Shown: positions 1-7,312, counted from the stretch's first letter. The stretch: 11,529 nt of DNA from Reyranella sp. (GCA_004296815.1 SCVT01000008.1:1-11529); one strand, 5' to 3'. Made by a program: numbers and translations. Notes: generated by a model not told the origin, from the sequence alone.

Positions 1-471
1 CGAAAGCTCGTGCGGGTAGCGGTCGTACTGGTGCGGCTGCAGGCCGACCGACTGCATGGTGGCCAGCGCGCGCTCGCGCCGCTCGGCCGGCGTCGCCTCC
101 TCGTGGATGGCGAGCGGCTCCTCGATCTGCCGGCCCACGGGCAGGCGGCGATCGAGGGCGCCCAGCGGATCCTGGTAGACCATCTGGATGCGCCGGCGCA
201 GCGCACGCCAGGCCGGCGTGGCGACTGGTGGCAGCGACTCTCCGCGATAGCGCACCGTGCCGGCCGTGGGCGGTACCAGTCCCAGCACGAGCTTGCCGGT
301 CGTCGACTTGCCGCAGCCCGACTCGCCCACCAGGCCGAGGGTGCGTCCCGGCTGCAGCGTCAGCGACACGCCGTCGACGGCGCGCAGCGTCGCCTTGGCG
401 GCGAACAGGCCCTGGCCGGTGCGGACCTGATAGTGGCGGCGAAGGCCCGCGGCCTCGAGCAGCACGCTCAT
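1..471 (-). CDS. dppF: Dipeptide/oligopeptide ABC transporter ATP-binding protein, DppF/OppF type (partial, C-terminal half missing)
   Basis: This is the second ATPase of a peptide-type ABC importer; it powers uptake at the cytoplasmic face of the inner membrane. The 157 visible residues start [14 protein letters not shown]. They contain the Walker A motif GESGCGKST (about 49-57) and the Q-loop VYQDP (98-102). The reading frame is cut by the left edge right after YPHEL-S, where the LSGGQ signature would begin, so the signature, Walker B, H-loop and C-terminal oligopeptide domain are outside the window. The start is fixed by an ATGA overlap with the stop of the upstream dppD-like gene, which indicates translational coupling. 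An AGGCGG stretch about 4 nt upstream may serve as a weak ribosome site. The family assignment is firm, but the substrate is unknown: such pairs also serve opines, nickel and other small solutes. Confidence 0.9.
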   Translation of the reverse strand, partial: MSVLLEAAGLRRHYQVRTGQGLFAAKATLRAVDGVSLTLQPGRTLGLVGESGCGKSTTGKLVLGLVPPTAGTVRYRGESLPPVATPAWRALRRRIQMVYQDPLGALDRRLPVGRQIEEPLAIHEEATPAERRERALATMQSVGLQPHQYDRYPHELS

Positions 472-1472
472 TCGGCCGCCTGGGGAAGGGCCCAGACCGA
501 CCCGCCGTGCTCGATCGGGCGGTGGCAGGCCGCGACGTGGCGGAAGCCGAGGTTACGCGCGGGCGGCGGCGTTCCGGCGCAGTGAACTTCGGCGACCGGG
601 CAACGCGGCGCGAAGCGGCAGCCCGCCGGCAGGTTCCAGGGATCGGGCACGGTGCCGGGAATGGCGGCGAGCCGGCGTCGCGGACCGGTGAGGGCCGGCA
701 GCGCGGCCAACAGGCCCTGCGTGTAGGGATGACGCGCGCTGCCGAACAGGTCGACCGAGGGCGCTTCCTCGACCAGGCGGCCGGCGTACATCACCGCCAC
801 GCGGTCGACGTTCTCGGCGACGACGCCGAGATCGTGGCTGATCAGCACCAGCGCCATGCCGGTGTCGCGACGGATGCCGGCGAGCAGCGCCAGGATCTGC
901 GCCTGGATGGTGGCGTCGAGCGCCGTCGTCGGCTCGTCGGCCACCAGCAGGTCGGGCTGGCCGGCCAGCGCCACGGCGATCATGACCCGCTGGTTGAGGC
1001 CGCCGGAAAGAAGGTGGGGGTAATCGTGCAGGCGCCGGCGCGCATCGGCGATGCCGACCTGGTCGAGCAGGCGCAGTGCCTCGGCCTCGGCGGCACGTCC
1101 GTCGAGACCACGATGCAGCTTCAGCGCCTCGACGAGCTGCCATCCGATGCGGTGCACCGGGTTGAGGCAGCTCGACGGGTCCTGGAAGATCATGGCGATG
1201 CGCTTGCCGCGCACCTGTTCGAGTGTCGTGCGCGGTGCGGCGATCAGCTCCTGCCCGTCGAGCCGCGCCGAGCCCGAGACGCGGGCGCGTCCCGGCAGCA
1301 GGCCGAGGGCGGCGAGCCAGGTGACGCTCTTGCCCGATCCCGACTCGCCCACGATGCCCAGCGCCTCGCCGGGCGCCACCTCGAGGGTGATGCCGTCGAC
1401 GGCGCGCGAGCTCCGCCCGCCGTTCTCGAAATCGACCGAGAGGCCACGGAGCGCGACCAGCGGAGCGACCAT
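468..1472 (-). CDS. dppD: Dipeptide/oligopeptide ABC transporter ATP-binding protein, DppD/OppD type
   Basis: This is the first ATPase of the importer, 334 residues and full length for the family. Motifs appear in order: Walker A GESGSGKS (42-49), Q-loop FQDP (96-99), signature LSGGLNQR (155-162), Walker B LLVADEP (175-181) and H-loop His213. The C-terminal oligopeptide-transporter domain carries HPYTQGLL (248-255) and cysteines 285, 291, 298 and 316; in some OppD/DppD proteins the equivalent cysteines hold an iron-sulfur cluster. The signature has Leu-Asn where Met-Arg or Met-Ser is usual, probably a harmless variant. Translation likely starts at the ATG at 1472, since GAGGG overlapping the stop of the binding-protein gene lies about 9 nt upstream. 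The gene sits 12 nt after the binding-protein gene and overlaps the next ATPase by 4 nt, so the three are surely one operon. Confidence 0.95.
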   Translation of the reverse strand: MVAPLVALRGLSVDFENGGRSSRAVDGITLEVAPGEALGIVGESGSGKSVTWLAALGLLPGRARVSGSARLDGQELIAAPRTTLEQVRGKRIAMIFQDPSSCLNPVHRIGWQLVEALKLHRGLDGRAAEAEALRLLDQVGIADARRRLHDYPHLLSGGLNQRVMIAVALAGQPDLLVADEPTTALDATIQAQILALLAGIRRDTGMALVLISHDLGVVAENVDRVAVMYAGRLVEEAPSVDLFGSARHPYTQGLLAALPALTGPRRRLAAIPGTVPDPWNLPAGCRFAPRCPVAEVHCAGTPPPARNLGFRHVAACHRPIEHGGSVWALPQAAE

Positions 1473-1484
1473 CGTCGGTCGCCC

Positions 1485-3119
1485 TCAGGTCGAGAAGTTG
1501 GTGTTGCGGAACTCCATCGCGAAGGACGGAGAGGCCTTCCACTTGATGTCGCGGCGCTTGGCCGTGAAGGTCGCGTTCTGGTGCAGCACGGTGTATGCGG
1601 GGTCCTCGCGCTCGCAGATCACCAGCATGCGCGCGAACATCGCCTTGCGCTTTGCCATGTCGGTCTCGACCTCCATGGCGGCCGACAGGCTGTTCATCTC
1701 GGCGTTGGTCCACTCGCCGACCTGCTGCTGCTGGCCCTGCGGGCCGTGCTGCGCCACGATCGAGGAGATCGGATCGTTGAAGCCGGCGCTGTTCGACCAG
1801 TCGCGTACCGCGCGCGGGTTGTTGGTGTCGAAGATCTGCTGCCAGTTCTCCTTCATCTCGATCTGCACGTTGAGACCGGCGGCGCGCCACATCTCGACCA
1901 GCACCTGCGCCGTCGAGGACTGGTTGGTGTAGTAGTTGTTCAGCAGGCGATAGGGGATCGCGTCGCCCTTGTAGTTGGCTTCCTTGAGCAGCGCCTTGGC
2001 CTTGGCGAGGTCGAAGGCCGGCACCGTCCAGTTCTCGACGAACATCGGACCGTAGAACTCCCACTGCAGGCCGGCCGGCACGCGGGTGCGGCCCGACCAT
2101 AGCGCATCGACGATCGCCTGGCGGTCGATGGCGTGGGTGAAGGCCTGGCGGATGCGCGGATCGGCGAGCCGCGGATGGTTCTTGTCGAACACCGTGAGGC
2201 GGTGGTTGACGATGGTGCTGCCCAGCACCTCGAACTTCGTGTTCTTCTCGATGCCCGGGATCTGGTCGGGCGGCACGTCGCAGATGAAGTCGAACTGGCC
2301 GGCGAGCAGGCCGTTGATGCGGGTGGCGACCTCGGGCACCACGACCATGCGCACGCTCTTCAGCGGCGGGCGGCCGCCCCAGTAGTCGTCGTGGGCGTCC
2401 ATGGTGAGCGACTGGTCGGCCACGAACTCCCGCACCTTATAGGGGCCGGTCGAGACGGGCGTGCGCGACCAGTCGAGCCAGCTCTTGGCCTCGTCGTAGG
2501 CGCGGCGCGAGACGATGTCGGCGCCCATGCGGCCGATACGGCCCTCGAGCGTCACGTCGGGCGTGCGGTTGGTGAAGCGCACCGTGTACTTGTCGATCGC
2601 CTCGACCTTCTCCAGCGCCGGGAACAGGCGCTTGGCCACGGCCGGCACTTCCGGCGGCAGGTTCTTGCCCTGGACCGCGTCGCGGATCAGCACCGAGGTG
2701 AACAGCGTCTTGTTCGAGCCGATGTCGTAGTCCGGACCGAACATGCGGTCTCGGCTGAAGGTGAAGACCACGTCGTCGGCGGTCATCTCGTCGCCGTTGT
2801 GGAACTTCACGCCCTTGCGCAGGGTGAACTCGACGGTGCGGTCGTCGATCCGCTTCCAGCTCTCGGCGAGGCCGGGCTTCTCCTCGAGCTTCGAGAGCAG
2901 GTCCTGCATGATCAGGCGCTCGAAGATGAAGGAGAAGACGCGCTGGCCGACGTTGGACTGCTCGCGCAGGGGCTCCAGCGAGGCGCTGTTGGCGATCTGC
3001 TGCACGGCGATGGTGATGCTCGGCCGCTGGTCGGCCTGGCCGATGGCGACCCGGGGGAGGGCCAAGCTCGTGGCGGCAAGGCCGGAGGCGGCGATCAGGC
3101 GACGGCGGCGCAGGAACAT
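1485..3119 (-). CDS. ABC transporter substrate-binding protein, family 5 (DppA/OppA-like), Tat-type leader
   Basis: This is a 544-residue periplasmic receptor of the SBP_bac_5 family, which captures peptides or related solutes for the ABC importer encoded directly downstream. The N-terminus has four arginines (residues 4-7) followed by the hydrophobic stretch LIAASGLAATSLALP and a likely cut after AIG near residue 27. This resembles a twin-arginine signal, which would mean export of a folded protein. Family hallmarks include VEFTLRKGVKFHNGDEMTADDVVFT around 90-115 and later RQAFTHAIDRQAIV, both typical of the family-5 core. The start at 3119 is backed by AGAGGGAG about 7 nt upstream. It is the first gene of a leftward operon and faces aqpZ across a 201-bp control region. 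Sequence alone cannot name the ligand. Confidence 0.93.
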   Translation of the reverse strand: MFLRRRRLIAASGLAATSLALPRVAIGQADQRPSITIAVQQIANSASLEPLREQSNVGQRVFSFIFERLIMQDLLSKLEEKPGLAESWKRIDDRTVEFTLRKGVKFHNGDEMTADDVVFTFSRDRMFGPDYDIGSNKTLFTSVLIRDAVQGKNLPPEVPAVAKRLFPALEKVEAIDKYTVRFTNRTPDVTLEGRIGRMGADIVSRRAYDEAKSWLDWSRTPVSTGPYKVREFVADQSLTMDAHDDYWGGRPPLKSVRMVVVPEVATRINGLLAGQFDFICDVPPDQIPGIEKNTKFEVLGSTIVNHRLTVFDKNHPRLADPRIRQAFTHAIDRQAIVDALWSGRTRVPAGLQWEFYGPMFVENWTVPAFDLAKAKALLKEANYKGDAIPYRLLNNYYTNQSSTAQVLVEMWRAAGLNVQIEMKENWQQIFDTNNPRAVRDWSNSAGFNDPISSIVAQHGPQGQQQQVGEWTNAEMNSLSAAMEVETDMAKRKAMFARMLVICEREDPAYTVLHQNATFTAKRRDIKWKASPSFAMEFRNTNFST

Positions 3120-3202
3120 GGCGCGAACTCCCTCTGGGTGAAGAGGGCGGGACGCTAGGACGCTTCGATGACCACACGGTTTCGCTTTGGTGACGCTTCG
3201 CT

Positions 3203-3234
3203 TGTGCAGTGCGGCAAGTCATCCACACTGTGCA
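3203..3234. repeat. Imperfect inverted repeat (12-bp arms, 8-bp loop), possible operator
   Basis: The left arm TGTGCAGTGCGG (3203-3214) and right arm CCACACTGTGCA (3223-3234) pair over 12 positions, with one mismatch and two G-T pairs, around the 8-nt spacer CAAGTCAT. No T-run follows on either strand, so it does not look like an intrinsic terminator. Its position about 85 bp from both start codons suggests a binding site for a regulator of the transporter operon, aqpZ or both. The function is inference. Confidence 0.4.
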
Positions 3235-3262
3235 AAAAGGTTCGCGAGATCACCCCTCGGAG

Positions 3263-3294
3263 ATGACGCCCGAGCGCCGGGCAGGGAGTAGAAT
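3263..3294 (+). promoter_or_regulatory. Candidate aqpZ promoter (ATGACG ... TAGAAT)
   Basis: TAGAAT at 3289-3294 matches the -10 consensus at five of six positions and would give a leader of about 20 nt before the aqpZ ATG at 3321. The only -35-like word upstream is ATGACG (3263-3268), but the 20-bp spacer is longer than the usual 16-18. A similar TGACGCCCG ... TAGGAT arrangement precedes the next gene, which lends some support. The call is weak. Confidence 0.3.
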
Positions 3295-3320
3295 CGGCGC
3301 AACAATCGGGGGAGTTCATC

Positions 3321-4016
3321 ATGCCTACCATCGCCAATCGCCTCTATGCCGAGTTCCTGGGCACCGCCTGGCTGGTGTTGGGTGGCTGTGGCAGCGCGGT
3401 GCTGGCCGCCGGCTTCCCGCAGCTCGGCATCGGCTTTGCGGGCGTTGCGCTCGCCTTTGGCCTCACGGTGCTCACCATGGTCTACGCCGTCGGCGGCGTG
3501 TCGGGCGGACACTTCAATCCCGCGGTCACGGTCGGGCTCGCCGCCGGCGGGCGCTTCCCGTGGAGCGAGGTCGTGCAGTACGTGATTGCCCAGGTCCTGG
3601 GCGGCATCGCGGGCGCGGCAATCCTCTACGTCATCGCCACCGGCAAGGCCGGCGCCGAGATCGGCAGCTTCGCGAGCAACGGCTACGACGCGCAGTCGCC
3701 CGGCAAATACGGCATGGTGGCGGCGCTGGTGACCGAGATCGTGATGACCTTCGGCTTCGTCACGGTGATCCTGGGCTGCACCGACAAGAAGGCGCATCCG
3801 GCAATGGCGGGGCTGGCGATCGGGCTGGCGCTCACCCTGATCCACCTGGTGAGCATTCCCGTCACCAACACCTCGGTGAATCCCGCGCGCAGCACGGCGC
3901 CGGCGTTGTTCGCCGGCGGCGCGGCGCTGTCGCAGCTCTGGCTGTTCTGGGTGGCGCCGCTGGTCGGCGGCGCGATCGCGGGCCTGGCCTACGGGCTGCT
4001 CGGCCGCAAGGACTGA
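3321..4016 (+). CDS. aqpZ: Aquaporin Z, water channel
   Basis: This is an inner-membrane water channel of the MIP family, 231 residues, the same size as E. coli AqpZ and visibly very similar to it (shared stretches such as [13 protein letters not shown] and [20 protein letters not shown]). Both NPA half-helix motifs are intact (66-68 and 187-189). The selectivity-filter residues expected of a strict water channel are present: Phe46, His175, Thr184 and Arg190. Together they argue against a glycerol facilitator. Six hydrophobic helices and two re-entrant loops fit the fold. GGGGGAG (3308-3314), 6 nt before the ATG, fixes the start. It is divergent from the ABC operon and followed closely by a small exported protein that appears to have its own promoter. 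Confidence 0.97.
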   Translation: MPTIANRLYAEFLGTAWLVLGGCGSAVLAAGFPQLGIGFAGVALAFGLTVLTMVYAVGGVSGGHFNPAVTVGLAAGGRFPWSEVVQYVIAQVLGGIAGAAILYVIATGKAGAEIGSFASNGYDAQSPGKYGMVAALVTEIVMTFGFVTVILGCTDKKAHPAMAGLAIGLALTLIHLVSIPVTNTSVNPARSTAPALFAGGAALSQLWLFWVAPLVGGAIAGLAYGLLGRKD

Positions 4017-4019
4017 AAA

Positions 4020-4048
4020 CTGACGCCCGGCCCGCGTAGCGCTAGGAT
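4020..4048 (+). promoter_or_regulatory. Candidate sigma-70-type promoter for the small exported protein gene
   Basis: CTGACG (4020-4025) and TAGGAT (4043-4048) stand 17 bp apart, each matching four of six consensus positions. They begin just after the aqpZ stop codon and would give a leader of about 20 nt. This suggests the downstream gene can be expressed separately from aqpZ. There is no experimental support. Confidence 0.35.
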
Positions 4049-4076
4049 GCGGCACGGGATCACAGGGGGAATCGAC

Positions 4077-4439
4077 ATGATCGCACTCAGACTGGCCGCT
4101 GTCGCACTCGCGGGAGCGCTGCCCTTTGCCGCCTCGGCGCAGGACGCCGAGGTGCACTTCTGGCTGAAGGCCGACCCCAAGAACATCCAGGGTTGTATCT
4201 CGGCCGACCCGTCCTTCACGCGCGAGCACACGTTCAAGATGGTGAACGGCCAGGCCGAGATCAAATCGGCGGGGGGCATCAACGTGAAGCTCAAGCAGCG
4301 CGCCAACGGCGTCTACACCGGCGACTTCGACCTCGGCCGCATGAACCTCAACATCGTGGCCAACACCGCCTCGCAGCCCAAGATGCTCACCGTCACGACG
4401 CAGAATCTCGGCTGCAAGTGGGCGGCGGTAAGGGAATAG
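4077..4439 (+). CDS. Small exported protein of unknown function, two cysteines
   Basis: The product is 120 residues and I do not recognise the family. It has a clear Sec signal peptide (MIALRLAAVALAGALPFAASA, likely cut after residue 21, before Gln22), so the mature product is about 99 residues and periplasmic. Two cysteines, Cys40 (in NIQGC) and Cys113 (in NLGCKW), could form one disulfide that ties the two ends of a probably beta-rich domain, to judge by alternating stretches such as INVKLKQ and LNIVANT. The ATG at 4077 was preferred over an in-frame ATG at 4047 because it follows AGGGGGA (4064-4070) by 6 nt and starts the signal peptide directly; the earlier ATG overlaps the candidate -10 box. 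It lies between aqpZ and the adenylate cyclase gene. No function is assigned. Confidence 0.8.
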   Translation: MIALRLAAVALAGALPFAASAQDAEVHFWLKADPKNIQGCISADPSFTREHTFKMVNGQAEIKSAGGINVKLKQRANGVYTGDFDLGRMNLNIVANTASQPKMLTVTTQNLGCKWAAVRE

Positions 4440-4473
4440 GCGCCCACCGCCTCCTTCGTCATCGGCAGGTGAG

Positions 4474-6570
4474 ATGAGCAGTCATCGGCGGTCCGTCCCG
4501 TTCAGCATCACCATGCTGACCCTGATGGCGCTGATCGTCGTGCCTCTGGCGACGGTGCTGCTCTGGCTCGGCTGGCGTTCGGTCGACTTCCTGGAGCAAC
4601 GCAGCGCCGACCAGCGCGTCACTGCGCTGGAGGCCGCTGTCGAGCGCTTCATGTCGGAGGGGCTCAAGATCGTCATATCGGTCGGGCAGACCCTTTCGGA
4701 GGGGCCGAGCTTCAACGCCACCGAAAGCCCGCTGATCGACGAGACCCGCAAGCGACAGCTCATTGCCATGCTCGGCCGCCATCCGGCGGTGCAGGCGGCG
4801 TTCGCGGGCTACGACGACGGCGGCTTCATCTACGCCGGGCGCACCGACAGCTTCACCGTGGCCCAGCGCAGCGAGTTCGATGTGCCCGACGGCGAGGCGA
4901 TCATTGTGCGCGCGATGGCCGGCGGTACCCCGCCGCGCGAGGAGACCTGGTGGTTCTACAATGCCGACGGCACGCACAGCCCGTCGCGCGTCCGTCGCAC
5001 CGACTACGATCCCCGGACTCGGCCGTGGTACGTCGAGGCGATGAGGAACGGAAAGGCCATCCTCACCGAGCCCTACCGCTTTGCGCAGACCAACGACATC
5101 GGCATCTCGGCTGGAGTTCCGTTGCAGAACGGCAAGGGCGTCGTTGGCTTCGACTTCACGCTGCGCACGCTGTCGCAGCTCCTGACGGCCTACAAGATCA
5201 CCGGCAACTCGGTGATCATGGTCGGCCACTCGGGCGGCAGCGTCGAGATCCAGTCGGAACCCTGCGCACCAGATGCGCCCGGTTGCTTCAACGACAACGA
5301 GGTGCGGACGGTGTTGCGCGGCGAGATTCGCCAGGCGTTCGTCTCCGATCGCCGGATCGACCGCCACATCACCGTGGGCGATCACGCTTACCGCATCATC
5401 GTCAATCGCATGCAGCCCCAGCTCGGCCAGCGCTTTGTGGTCGCGGCCGCGGTGCCGGTGAGGGAGCTGACAGCGGCGTCGCGCGTATTGCTGCAGCGTG
5501 CGGCGATCGCCGCGGCCGTCGCGGTCGGCCTGGCCATCCTGGCGGCGCTGATCGCCTCGCTGCTGGTCTCGCGCTCGATCGCCCATCTCGCCGCCAAGAC
5601 CGAGCGCATCCGCCGCCTCGACTTCTCGGATCGCCAACCGGTGCAGAGCCGGATCAGGGAGATCGTGCGCCTGTCCGATGCCGTGGAGCGCATGCGCGAG
5701 GGGCTCGAGATCTTCGGCCGCTACGTCTCGAAGGACCTCGTGCACCAGATCATGCGCTCCCCCGAGTCGAGCGGCGTCGGCGGCACGCGGCGCGAGATCA
5801 CGGTGATGTTCACCGACATCGAGGGCTTCTCGCTGCTCAGCGAGACGATGGAGCCGGAGCTCCTGACCAGCCGGCTCTCGCGCTACTTCGAGACGCTGGG
5901 CTCGGCGATCTCGCTCAATCGCGGCATGATCGACAAGTATATCGGCGACAGCATCATGGCGTTCTGGAACGCGCCCGAGCTCGACCCCGACCATATCGCC
6001 AACGCCTGCCGCGGCGCGCTGCAGGCCGCGGCCGCCGGCCGCGAGCTGTCGGAGAGATGGCGCGAGCGCGGCCGGCCGGGCTTCCGCACGCGCTTCGGGC
6101 TGCACACCGGGCCGGCCGTCGTCGGCAATGTCGGCGCGAAGGAGCGCATCAACTACACGCTGGTTGGCCAGGTCGCGAACCAGGCCTCGCGGCTCGAGGG
6201 CATGAACAAGGTCTACGGCACCGAGGTGCTGGCGAGCGGCGAGGTGGCGGAGCCCACATCTGAGCTGTTCGTCTGGCGACGCATCGACCGCGTGGTCGCC
6301 GTCGGCACCACCGAGCCGCACGATATCTACGAGCCGCTCGGCGAGGCGTCGACGCGGCACGAGCACGAGGCATTCCTCGCCCTGTGGGAGCAGGGCCGCA
6401 CGGCCTATGTCGCCGGCCGCTTCGAGCAGGCGATCGAGGCCTTCCGCGCCGCCGCCGCGATGCGCGAGGAGGATGCACCCTGCAGGCTCTTCATCGCACG
6501 CTGTGAAACCTTCCTGCGTACCGGCGCGCCGGAGGGCTGGGACGGCACCTGGCGGATGGAGCAGAAGTAG
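4474..6570 (+). CDS. Membrane-bound class III adenylate cyclase with Cache sensor and HAMP domain
   Basis: This 698-residue signalling enzyme is predicted to make cAMP from ATP in response to an extracytoplasmic cue. Domains in order are a membrane helix (about 14-34), a periplasmic double-Cache-like sensor (about 35-340) with the typical DYDPRTRPWY (177-186) and TEPYRFAQTNDIGIS (198-212) motifs, a second helix (about 343-366), HAMP and linker (about 367-428), and the class III cyclase domain (about 440-625). Metal ligands are Asp448 (FTDIEGF) and Asp492 (YIGDSIMAF). Lys488 and Thr562 occupy the base-selecting positions, a class IIIb pattern for ATP. Asn569 and Arg573 are the transition-state pair. 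A TPR-like helical tail (629-685) ends in GWDG-x-W-x-MEQK, a tail seen in other class III cyclases. Cys264 and Cys271 may form a small sensor disulfide. AGGTGAG abuts the ATG directly, so the ribosome site is poorly spaced; an in-frame ATG at 4513 lacks any site and would lose part of the N-terminus. Confidence 0.93.
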   Translation: MSSHRRSVPFSITMLTLMALIVVPLATVLLWLGWRSVDFLEQRSADQRVTALEAAVERFMSEGLKIVISVGQTLSEGPSFNATESPLIDETRKRQLIAMLGRHPAVQAAFAGYDDGGFIYAGRTDSFTVAQRSEFDVPDGEAIIVRAMAGGTPPREETWWFYNADGTHSPSRVRRTDYDPRTRPWYVEAMRNGKAILTEPYRFAQTNDIGISAGVPLQNGKGVVGFDFTLRTLSQLLTAYKITGNSVIMVGHSGGSVEIQSEPCAPDAPGCFNDNEVRTVLRGEIRQAFVSDRRIDRHITVGDHAYRIIVNRMQPQLGQRFVVAAAVPVRELTAASRVLLQRAAIAAAVAVGLAILAALIASLLVSRSIAHLAAKTERIRRLDFSDRQPVQSRIREIVRLSDAVERMREGLEIFGRYVSKDLVHQIMRSPESSGVGGTRREITVMFTDIEGFSLLSETMEPELLTSRLSRYFETLGSAISLNRGMIDKYIGDSIMAFWNAPELDPDHIANACRGALQAAAAGRELSERWRERGRPGFRTRFGLHTGPAVVGNVGAKERINYTLVGQVANQASRLEGMNKVYGTEVLASGEVAEPTSELFVWRRIDRVVAVGTTEPHDIYEPLGEASTRHEHEAFLALWEQGRTAYVAGRFEQAIEAFRAAAAMREEDAPCRLFIARCETFLRTGAPEGWDGTWRMEQK

Positions 6571-6574
6571 GTCT

Positions 6575-7297
6575 TTACCAGCGTACCGTCACGCCCATGG
6601 TGAAGAAGCGCGCGTTGATCTGATCGAAGAAGCCGCCGGCCAGCAGATCGAAGTCGATGTTGCCGTCGTTGGGGCGCCAGCGGATGCCGAGCTGCGCGGC
6701 GGTGGTGTCGCCCGAGCGGCCGAACGTCTCGAGCATAAGGGAGACGTCCCACGCGACCTTGGTCTCGATCTGGACGCCCCAGAAGAGGGTGTTCTGCTGA
6801 TCGGAGATGCGCAGGTAGCTCCAGCCGGCGTTGAGGTTGATGCGGGCATTGTCAGTGAGCGGGATGGACACCGGCACCAGCAGGGTGGCGAGGGCGAGTT
6901 CTCCGGTGGCAACGTTGACGCCGGAGTTGAAGTAGAGCCCGACGCCAACGCCGCGCTCCTCGGGCACCAGGTTCACCTTGATGTTGGGACCGAGGATCTG
7001 GCTGGTCGTGTCGGTCTCGTTGAACCAGTAGTGCTGGAACTGCACGCCCCATTCCAGCCACGGCAGGCTCTTCAGGGTGCAGGTCGGCGTCACATTGCCG
7101 TAGCCGCCGCCGGGATCGAACTTGGTCACCCAGAATTCGGCCTGGCAGAGGCCGGGATCGAGCACCTCCGAATCCTCGACCACGTGCGCGCCGCCCGCCG
7201 CCCAGGCGATGGTCGGCGCGACGAGCATCATCATCAGGAAGCCGGGAAGGCTGCGAAAGCGATTTGGCATCACGCGCTGCGGAGGATGGGCCGGCAT
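6575..7297 (-). CDS. Probable outer-membrane beta-barrel protein of unknown function
   Basis: The product is up to 240 residues. A signal peptide is visible (RFRSLPGFLMMMLVAPTIAWA, likely cut after residue 33), followed by alternating polar/hydrophobic strands rich in aromatic residues (WLEWGVQFQHYWF, VGVGLYFNSGVNV, INLNAGWSYLRI, FFTMGVTVRW). The last residue is tryptophan, and a terminal aromatic is a usual mark of outer-membrane barrels. Cys51 and Cys73 could pair. The stretch GIRWRPNDGNIDFDLL resembles uncharacterised proteins often labelled generic transporters, but I cannot name a substrate. The start is uncertain: the ATG at 7297 and another at 7270 (residue 10, nearer the signal peptide) both lack a clear ribosome site. 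The gene begins 15 nt after the deacetylase stop, so the two are likely co-transcribed. Its stop is 4 nt from the convergent cyclase stop. Confidence 0.75.
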   Translation of the reverse strand: MPAHPPQRVMPNRFRSLPGFLMMMLVAPTIAWAAGGAHVVEDSEVLDPGLCQAEFWVTKFDPGGGYGNVTPTCTLKSLPWLEWGVQFQHYWFNETDTTSQILGPNIKVNLVPEERGVGVGLYFNSGVNVATGELALATLLVPVSIPLTDNARINLNAGWSYLRISDQQNTLFWGVQIETKVAWDVSLMLETFGRSGDTTAAQLGIRWRPNDGNIDFDLLAGGFFDQINARFFTMGVTVRW

Positions 7298-7312
7298 CGT
7301 TACAGGCTGGCG

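Larger units (their letters stand above)
3120..3320. promoter_or_regulatory. Divergent intergenic control region between the ABC operon and aqpZ
   Basis: These 201 bp separate two start codons that point away from each other, so promoters for both directions must lie here. Visible elements are three GACGCT words at 3151, 3159 and 3192 (the first two 8 bp apart), a 12-bp imperfect dyad at 3203-3234, and the hexamer TAGAAT at 3289-3294 close to aqpZ. No convincing -35/-10 pair could be picked for the minus-strand operon. No start codon with a good ribosome site and coding-like reading frame is seen inside the region. Confidence 0.6.

Noticed and set aside
228..2102. A 624-residue open frame on the plus strand opposite the ABC transporter genes
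   Set aside because: It is rich in Arg, Ala, Gly and His with no domain or signal. The minus strand here encodes clear ABC proteins with all motifs. Long antisense frames are expected in GC-rich DNA.
4032..4052. Stem CCGCGT/ATGCGG after aqpZ, considered as a terminator
   Set aside because: It has only six pairs including one G-T pair, a 9-nt loop and no T-run, and it overlaps the better-supported -10 hexamer.
4047..4076. In-frame upstream ATG for the small exported protein
   Set aside because: It lies inside the candidate -10 box, has no suitable ribosome site, and would put ten extra residues before a normal signal peptide.
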